Part shown: piece after piece, positions 57,869-64,000 of the stretch
Layout: each line of letters opens with the position of its first letter
How positions within the stretch are numbered: position 1 is the first letter of the stretch
Notes under the pieces: model-generated
Databases searched by the model: none
Seen by the model: only the letters and a program-made list of their open reading frames with translations
Told to the model about the DNA's origin: nothing
Translations under genes and position numbers: made by a program
From: Mycolicibacterium cosmeticum
Lineage (GTDB): Bacteria; Actinomycetota; Actinomycetes; Mycobacteriales; Mycobacteriaceae
Assembly: GCF_000613185.1 (NCBI RefSeq)
Contig: NZ_CCBB010000001.1
Span: forward strand, 3,038,001-3,102,000
Reading direction: 5' to 3'
DNA: 64,000 nt

Positions 57869-60800
57869 ATGGAAAACGGCGGCGGCGCGGCACTGCCCAT
57901 CACACGCGGACAGCTGGACATCTGGCTGGCGCAGGAAGCTCGAGACAATCCCGAAACCGAGTGGCAACTGGGACTGCTCACCGAGATCGACGGCTTCGTC
58001 GAACTCGACGCGCTGGAATGGGCCATCCGCCGCGCGGTCGAGGAAGCCGAACCGATGCGGGCGGTGCTCCTCGAGGTCGACGGCCAGGTGTATCAGCGGC
58101 CCGCCGACGCGGCCGACCTCGAGTTGACCGTGCTGGACGTGAGCCAGGCGGCGGACCCGGCGCGGCAAGCGCGCGATATCGCGTCCTCGGTCCGGCGCGC
58201 GCCGATGCCACTGTCGGGTCCGCTCTTCAGATTCCTGTTGCTGCAGGCCGGTCCGGCCAAGACGTACCTGTTCGTGTGCTGCCACCACATCGTCATCGAC
58301 GGCTACGGCTTGGCGCTGGTCTGCCAGCGCATCGCATCGGTGTACTCCGCGGTCGTGGCCGGCGCCCCGATCCCCGATTCGATATTCGGGTCGCTGCAGG
58401 ATCTCGTGGACAGCGAGGCCGAGTACGAGCAGTCCGGTTCCTACACCGCCGATCAGGAGTACTGGGCCGCCAACGTCCCGCAGGCAAGCGCGCGTGGGCG
58501 TGCCGGCACCCCCGACGGGGCGGCCGATCGCCGGCCGTCCACCGGCCCGGTCCGGCTGGAACCGATCCTCATGCGTCGCGTCGAGCGCCTGTGCGAAGCG
58601 TGGAACTTGCCGCGCACCACCGTGCTGACCGCGGCCTGTGCCGTGCTGGTGCGTGGTTGGCGTGGTGATGGCGACCAGGTGGTGCTGGACTTCCCGGTGA
58701 GCCGACGGGTGCGCCCGGAAACCAAGACGCTGCCCGCGATGGTGGCCGGTGTCGTCCCACTGTCCGTGCGGCTCGCCCCGCAGGCGTCGATCGCCGACTA
58801 CTGCGGCCACGTCGACGTCCGGATCCGGGAAGCCTTGGAACATCAACGGTTCCCGGTCGAAGCCCTGGAGCGCAAACTAGGCCTGCGTGGCCCGGGGGAG
58901 ATTGCCGACCGCGTCGTCGTCGACTTCCTGCCCTCGTCGTTCACGGTACCGTTCGGTGGCACCTCGGCCACCGCATCGTTGATCTCCGGACCCGGCCGCG
59001 GCTCCGGACTGCTGTTCTCGGTAACCGGCGAGGACGTGTACCTCAGCACCTTCGGCGCCGCCGAACCGTTCGCGAGCACCGACGCCGCCGAGCTGGCCGC
59101 ACAGTTGGAGCGGGTGCTCGAGGCGATGACCGTCGACCCGGGCCGGCCGTTGTCGTCGCTGGATCTGCTCGGCCAAGCCGAGCGGGCCCGACTGGAGACG
59201 CTCGGCAACTGGGCCGCACTGACATCGCCTGCAGCAGAAGCGGTTTCGATCCCGGCGATGTTCGGTGCACAGGCCGCGCGGACACCCGACGCGGTGGCGA
59301 TCAGCGGCGCGGGCCGGCATCTGACCTACCGGCAACTCGACGAGGCGTCCAATCGCTTGGCGCATCTGCTCGCCGAGCGGGGGGCCCGACCTGGCGGCCG
59401 GGCGGCCGTGCTGCTGCCACGCTCGGTCGACGCGGTGACGGCCATCATGGCCGTGCTCAAGACGGGCGCGAGCTACCTGCCGATCGACCCGGCGCTGCCG
59501 CAGGCCCGCATCGACTTCCTGTTCGCCGATGCCGCACCGTCGCTGGTCCTCACCACCGCCGAATCGGCCGGCCGGGTGGCCGAATTCGGGGTGCCGATCA
59601 TCGATATCGCCGACCCCGCCGCCGACGCGCAGCCCGCCACCGCGCCCGCCGCACCCGAACCCCGCGATATCGCCTACGTGATCTACACGTCCGGGACCAC
59701 CGGCACGCCCAAGGGCGTGGCCATCACCCATCACAACCTGACCCAGTTGATCGCCTCACTGGACGGCGGGCTGCCCGCGCCCACCGAGCAGGTGTGGTCG
59801 CACTGGCACTCCTATGCGTTCGACTTCTCGATCTGGGAGATCTTCGCGGCGCTCTTGCGCGGCGGCCGCCTCGCGGTGATACCGGAGTCGGTGGTCACCG
59901 AACCCGAGGCCTTCCACGACGTGCTGCTCACCGAGCGCGTCAATGTGCTCACCCAGACTCCCTCGGCCATCGGCGTTCTCGACGCCGCCGGCCTGGAGTC
60001 GTGCGCGTTGGTCATGGGTGGTGAGGCCTGCCCCGCCGAAGTCGTCGACCAATGGGCGCCGGGCCGGACGATGATCAACGCGTACGGCCCCACCGAGACC
60101 ACGATCTACGTCACGGTCAGTGCCCCGCTGGCGGCCGGCAGCGGCGCCGCGCCGATCGGCACGCCGGTGCCGGGCTCGGCCCTGTTCGTGCTCGACGAGT
60201 GGATGCAGCCGGTGCCGGCGGGAGTGGTCGGCGAACTGTACGTGGCCGGCGACGGGGTCGGCATGGGCTACCTGCACCGCACCGCCCTGACCGCAGCGCG
60301 TTTCGTCGCCTGCCCGTTCGGTGCACCTGGTGCGCGCATGTACCGCACCGGTGATCTCGTGTACTGGGGTGGCGACGGTCAGCTGCGCTATGTGGGCCGG
60401 GCCGACGACCAGGTGAAGATCCGCGGCTACCGCATCGAACTCGGTGAGGTGCGGGCCGCCCTGGCCGCGGTCGACGGGGTGGCGCAGGCCGCCGTCGTCG
60501 CGCGCGAGGACCGGCCCGGTGACGTGCGGCTGGTCGGCTATGTCACCGGGACCGCCGACCCGGTCCAGGCCCGCGCACAGCTCGCCGAGCGGCTGCCCGG
60601 GCACATGGTGCCCGCCGCGGTGGTGGTGCTGCCCGCGTTGCCACTGACCACCAGCGGCAAGCTGGACGTCCGCGCCCTGCCCGCGCCGGAGTACACCACC
60701 GGTGAATACCGGGCGCCCGGCAGCGCCATCGAGGAACTGCTGGCCGGCATCTACGCCGACGTGCTCGGGCTCGACAGTGTCGGCGTCGACGATTCGTTCT

Positions 60801-63800
60801 TCGAATTGGGCGGCGACAGCATCCTTTCCATGCAGGTGGCGGCCCGCGCCAGGGCGGCCGGGCTGACGTGCCGGCCGCGTGACGTGTTCGTCGAGCAGAC
60901 GGTGGCCCGGTTGGCCCGGGTGGTGGCGGCCGGCGACGCCGGACCCGAGGTGGCCGACGAGGGCGTCGGCCCGGTGCCGGCGACGCCGATCATGCGATGG
61001 CTCGCCGAGCAGGACGGGCCGGTCGACCAGTTCAACCAGACGCTGGTGGTGCAGGCCCCGGCAGGGGTCATCGAATCCGACGTGACGGCGGTGCTGCAGG
61101 CCGTGCTGGACCGGCACGCCATGCTGCGGGCCCGGATGGTCGACGGGACGCTGCAGGTGCCCGAGCCCGGTTCCGTCGACGCCCGGGACTGCCTGCGCGT
61201 GGTGGCCGAGGTGTCCGACGCGGTGGTGCTGGCGGCGCGGTCGCGGCTGAATCCCGGTGCCGGGACGATGCTCAGCGCGGCCTGGGCCACCACCAGCGGC
61301 GAGCTCGTGCTCGTCGTGCACCACCTGGTTGTCGACGGTGTCTCGTGGCGAATCCTGTTGGAGGACATCAACATCGCCTGGAGCCAACATCGGGCCGGGC
61401 GGCCGGTCGAACTGGCGCCGACGGGGACGTCCTTCCAGCGGTGGGCACAGCTGCTCGGCGAGCACGCCCGCGCCGCCGACGTGGTGGCACAGGCCGATGC
61501 CTGGCGGCGACTGGCGGAGGCACCGCCGGTGCTGCCGCCGGCCGGCGCCGAGGACACCTACGCCACGGCGGGCCGGATGTCGATCACCTTGGACCCCGAG
61601 CACACCCGACTGCTGCTCGGGGAGGTGCCTGCCGCCTTCCACGCCGGCGTCCAGGACATCCTGCTGATCGGATTGGCTCTTGCCATAGCGGAATTCACCG
61701 GCACGCCCGACGCACTGCCGATCGGCATCGACGTGGAGGGCCACGGCCGGCACGAGGAACTGGGCGCCACGGCGGGTGACGCCCACGGCCTCGATCTGTC
61801 CCGCACGGTGGGCTGGTTCACCGCCAAGTATCCCGTCGCGCTGAGTGTCGCCCGCGGCGCCGTGGCCTGGCCGCAGATCACCGCGGGGGAGGGGGCGATC
61901 GGCGCGGTACTCAAGGACGCGAAGGAACAGCTGCGCGCCGTCCCGGACGCCCTGACCTACGGCCTGCTGCGGTATCTCAACGACGACGTCGAACTGACCG
62001 GCGCCGAGCCCGGCATCGGATTCAACTACCTGGGCCGACTGGGCCTTCCGGTGCTGGACGGGATCGAGAACCTGTGGCGCCTGGGCGGCGACGGCCTGGC
62101 ACGAACCGGGGTGGCCGCCGCGCTGCCGATACCGTTGACGCACACCGTCGAGCTCAACGCCGGCACCGTCGACACCGCAGAAGGCCCCCGCCTGCAGGCG
62201 GATTGGACATGGGCGAGCTCGGTGCTCGACGCCGAGCGGATCGCCCGGCTGAACGGCCTGTGGTTCGACGCGCTGGCCGGTATCTGCGCACACGTCCGCG
62301 CCGGCGGCGGTGGGCTGACCCCCTCGGATATCGCCCCGGCCCGGCTGCGCCAGCACGAGATCGACGAGCTGGCCGCGCGGCACCGGATCGCCGACATCCT
62401 GCCGCTCACCCCGCTGCAGCTCGGGTTGCTGTTCCACACCAGCACCGCGCAGACCATGGTCGACATGTCCGCCGAGATGTACTCGGTGCAGCTCGATTTC
62501 ACCCTCACCGGAACGCTGGACCCGGACCGGCTGCATCAGGCGGTGCGGGCCTTGGTCGCCCGCCACCCCCACCTGGCCGCTCAGTTCTGCCGCCAGTACG
62601 ACGAACCCGTGCAGGTCATTCTCGCCGAACCCGAGATCGCGTGGCGGTTTCTCGATCTCACCGGGCGCGACGACGCGGTCGAAGAAGAGATCGAACAACT
62701 CAGCGCCGCCGAGCGGGCCGCGGTCGGCAATCTCGGTGAGCAACCGGCGTTCCGGGCCGTGCTGATCCGGGTCGCCGCCAACCGGCACCGCTTCGTGCTG
62801 ACCAACCACCACATCGTGCTCGACGGCTGGTCCATGCCGATCCTGCTACGCGAGATCTTCGCCTGCTACTTCGGGCAGCGGCTGCCCGCCGCCGCGTCGT
62901 ATCGCCGGTTCATCACCTGGCTGGCCGACCGCGACCTGGACGCCGCGCGCGCGGCCTGGCGGGAGGTGCTCGCCGGGTTCGACACCCCCACCCTGGTAGG
63001 GCCACGGCACCGGCCGCAGGACCGATTGGGTTTGGGGCGGCGCGGTTTCGCCCGGTTCCGGGTTCCGGAGCCGACCACCCAGGCGCTCGGTGACCTCGCC
63101 AGGTCCTGCCAGACCACGGTGAGCACCGTGCTGCAGGGCGCGTGGGCGGTGGTGCTGAGCTCACTCACCGGCAACCACGACGTCGCCTTCGGCACCGCGC
63201 GGTCGCGGATGGGGCAGCTCGAGGTGGCCGACGCCGAGAACATGGTCGGCCTGCTCATCAACACCGTGCCGGTGCGCGCCACCATCACCCCCGGTACCAC
63301 CGTCACCGACCTGCTCGAGCAGCTGCAGACCTCGCACAACGACACGCTGGACCATCAGCACCTGGCCCTGTCCGAGATCCACCGCGCCACCGGACACGAG
63401 CAGCTCTTCGACACGCTGTTCGTCTACGAGAACTACCCGATCGACACCGATGTCCCGTTGGGTGACGACCTGACGATGGCCGGTTTCACCAACCGCGAAT
63501 ACAACCACTACCCGCTGACGGTGGAAGCCCTGCCCGGCCGCGAGCTGAGCCTGCACGTCGAATACGACACCGAGGTGTTCACCGCCGCCGGTATCGAGGC
63601 GCTGACCGCCCGGCTGCGCAGGCTGCTCGGCGTGATGGCCGCCGATCCGGCGCGAAAGCTGTTCTCCCTCAACCTGCTCGGCGCCGACGAGCAGGCCATG
63701 TTGGAACGCTGGTCCGGTGCAGGCGTGCGGGCGCCGGTCGGATTGGCGGCCGAGCTGCTGGCCGCGGCGGTGGCGGTCGACCCCGAAGCCGTCGCGGTGA

Positions 63801-64000
63801 TCGACCGTGACCGCCGGTTCTCCTACCGCGAGCTCGACGAGTGGTCGAACCGGTTGGCGCGCAGGCTGATCGCGGCGGGCGCCGGTCCGGAGCGGGCCGT
63901 CGGCGTGGCGCTGGACCGCAGCGCCGAGCTGGTGGCGACCTGGTGGGCCGTGACCAAGGCCGGCGCGATCTACGTGCCGGTCGACCGCACCCATCCCGTG
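57869..64000 (+). CDS. Non-ribosomal peptide synthetase, partial (C-A-T-E-C-A)
   Basis: Open frame from the ATG at 57869 to the right edge, 2044 codons with no stop. Domain order: condensation ([11 protein letters not shown] near residue 137), adenylation ([17 protein letters not shown] near 605, [28 protein letters not shown]), carrier protein ([16 protein letters not shown] near 980), epimerization ([19 protein letters not shown] near 1150, [18 protein letters not shown]), a second condensation domain ([19 protein letters not shown] near 1647), and the start of a second adenylation domain from about 1960. Specificity positions of the first A domain read approximately D-F-W-T-V-G-A-I-Y; the amino acid is not named with confidence. 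The first residue would be turned to the D form. A starter C domain could add an acyl group. Confidence 0.95.
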   Translation, partial: MENGGGAALPITRGQLDIWLAQEARDNPETEWQLGLLTEIDGFVELDALEWAIRRAVEEAEPMRAVLLEVDGQVYQRPADAADLELTVLDVSQAADPARQARDIASSVRRAPMPLSGPLFRFLLLQAGPAKTYLFVCCHHIVIDGYGLALVCQRIASVYSAVVAGAPIPDSIFGSLQDLVDSEAEYEQSGSYTADQEYWAANVPQASARGRAGTPDGAADRRPSTGPVRLEPILMRRVERLCEAWNLPRTTVLTAACAVLVRGWRGDGDQVVLDFPVSRRVRPETKTLPAMVAGVVPLSVRLAPQASIADYCGHVDVRIREALEHQRFPVEALERKLGLRGPGEIADRVVVDFLPSSFTVPFGGTSATASLISGPGRGSGLLFSVTGEDVYLSTFGAAEPFASTDAAELAAQLERVLEAMTVDPGRPLSSLDLLGQAERARLETLGNWAALTSPAAEAVSIPAMFGAQAARTPDAVAISGAGRHLTYRQLDEASNRLAHLLAERGARPGGRAAVLLPRSVDAVTAIMAVLKTGASYLPIDPALPQARIDFLFADAAPSLVLTTAESAGRVAEFGVPIIDIADPAADAQPATAPAAPEPRDIAYVIYTSGTTGTPKGVAITHHNLTQLIASLDGGLPAPTEQVWSHWHSYAFDFSIWEIFAALLRGGRLAVIPESVVTEPEAFHDVLLTERVNVLTQTPSAIGVLDAAGLESCALVMGGEACPAEVVDQWAPGRTMINAYGPTETTIYVTVSAPLAAGSGAAPIGTPVPGSALFVLDEWMQPVPAGVVGELYVAGDGVGMGYLHRTALTAARFVACPFGAPGARMYRTGDLVYWGGDGQLRYVGRADDQVKIRGYRIELGEVRAALAAVDGVAQAAVVAREDRPGDVRLVGYVTGTADPVQARAQLAERLPGHMVPAAVVVLPALPLTTSGKLDVRALPAPEYTTGEYRAPGSAIEELLAGIYADVLGLDSVGVDDSFFELGGDSILSMQVAARARAAGLTCRPRDVFVEQTVARLARVVAAGDAGPEVADEGVGPVPATPIMRWLAEQDGPVDQFNQTLVVQAPAGVIESDVTAVLQAVLDRHAMLRARMVDGTLQVPEPGSVDARDCLRVVAEVSDAVVLAARSRLNPGAGTMLSAAWATTSGELVLVVHHLVVDGVSWRILLEDINIAWSQHRAGRPVELAPTGTSFQRWAQLLGEHARAADVVAQADAWRRLAEAPPVLPPAGAEDTYATAGRMSITLDPEHTRLLLGEVPAAFHAGVQDILLIGLALAIAEFTGTPDALPIGIDVEGHGRHEELGATAGDAHGLDLSRTVGWFTAKYPVALSVARGAVAWPQITAGEGAIGAVLKDAKEQLRAVPDALTYGLLRYLNDDVELTGAEPGIGFNYLGRLGLPVLDGIENLWRLGGDGLARTGVAAALPIPLTHTVELNAGTVDTAEGPRLQADWTWASSVLDAERIARLNGLWFDALAGICAHVRAGGGGLTPSDIAPARLRQHEIDELAARHRIADILPLTPLQLGLLFHTSTAQTMVDMSAEMYSVQLDFTLTGTLDPDRLHQAVRALVARHPHLAAQFCRQYDEPVQVILAEPEIAWRFLDLTGRDDAVEEEIEQLSAAERAAVGNLGEQPAFRAVLIRVAANRHRFVLTNHHIVLDGWSMPILLREIFACYFGQRLPAAASYRRFITWLADRDLDAARAAWREVLAGFDTPTLVGPRHRPQDRLGLGRRGFARFRVPEPTTQALGDLARSCQTTVSTVLQGAWAVVLSSLTGNHDVAFGTARSRMGQLEVADAENMVGLLINTVPVRATITPGTTVTDLLEQLQTSHNDTLDHQHLALSEIHRATGHEQLFDTLFVYENYPIDTDVPLGDDLTMAGFTNREYNHYPLTVEALPGRELSLHVEYDTEVFTAAGIEALTARLRRLLGVMAADPARKLFSLNLLGADEQAMLERWSGAGVRAPVGLAAELLAAAVAVDPEAVAVIDRDRRFSYRELDEWSNRLARRLIAAGAGPERAVGVALDRSAELVATWWAVTKAGAIYVPVDRTHPV

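Noticed and set aside
59756..62812. Open frame of 1018 codons on the minus strand
   Set aside because: It is antisense to the NRPS, whose plus-strand frame has all domain motifs in order. The minus frame is rich in Gly, Arg, His and Gln with no family pattern. It is a by-product of high GC codon use.

Overview
The window is high-GC actinobacterial DNA and reads as a fast-growing Mycobacterium (Mycolicibacterium type). The grounds are an MmpS/MmpL pair, a GjpA-like porin, a fused HadA/HadB-type dehydratase, an MbtH protein followed by a large NRPS, many GTG/TTG starts, ATGA/GTGA gene overlaps, and a large load of TetR, MarR and other regulators. I saw no rRNA or tRNA gene, CRISPR array, transposase or integrase. 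The window is chromosomal accessory and catabolic territory, not an obvious mobile element.

Layout. 0.1-2 kb: cyanase, then an NTF2-like protein and a TetR regulator divergent across three tandem palindromes. 2-8.8 kb: a degenerate SDR, a large ATPase-LuxR regulator, and a convergent four-gene redox operon (FAD oxidoreductase, cupin, NmrA-like protein, intact SDR). The regulator and the operon promoters carry the same palindrome. 8.8-13.9 kb: an XRE-cupin regulator divergent from a tightly overlapped operon of a frameshifted cytosine/purine permease, two 2-oxoglutarate/Fe(II) oxygenase-fold proteins and an adenosine-deaminase-like enzyme. This looks like an uncharacterised nucleobase-related pathway. 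14-20.5 kb: MarR regulators, the porin-like protein, a secreted protein, and a DUF4267/NIPSNAP/DUF1772 operon beside a MarR gene. 20.5-24.5 kb: a quinone oxidoreductase, TetR with an alcohol-dehydrogenase-like gene, a 24-residue SDR remnant, and MerR with a probably leaderless SDR.

24.5-31.5 kb: an aromatic-ring degradation-type operon (P450, PucR regulator, fumarylacetoacetate-hydrolase-family protein, VOC dioxygenase-like protein, FAD monooxygenase) divergent from TetR across a 39-bp inverted repeat. 31.7-33.1 kb: a FusB/FBP-type zinc protein and a beta-lactamase-like lipoprotein. 33.3-44.3 kb: two neighbouring sugar ABC importers. The first carries two kinases and a LacI repressor. The second is a xylose set with a ROK regulator and xylose isomerase. 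44.4-49.3 kb: a lipoprotein, a small P-loop protein, a cation exchanger, a hydrolase and an ABC-F ATPase.

49.4-64 kb: an MmpS-MmpL lipid/siderophore-type exporter, a TetR-controlled NAD-epimerase-like gene, a hydratase-type HadAB fusion with a TetR, a small secreted protein, then mbtH and an NRPS (C-A-T-E-C-A..., cut by the right edge). MmpS/MmpL plus MbtH plus NRPS suggests assembly and export of a lipopeptide or siderophore. The sequence alone does not decide which.

Several regulator-operator pairs can be read directly from shared palindromes. The clearest are LuxR (2711 and 8769), MarR (20002, 21513 and 21550), TetR (1278-1373, 30765-30803 and 54188-54241) and MerR (23721-23752). These are sequence observations. 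The pairing with each regulator is inference.
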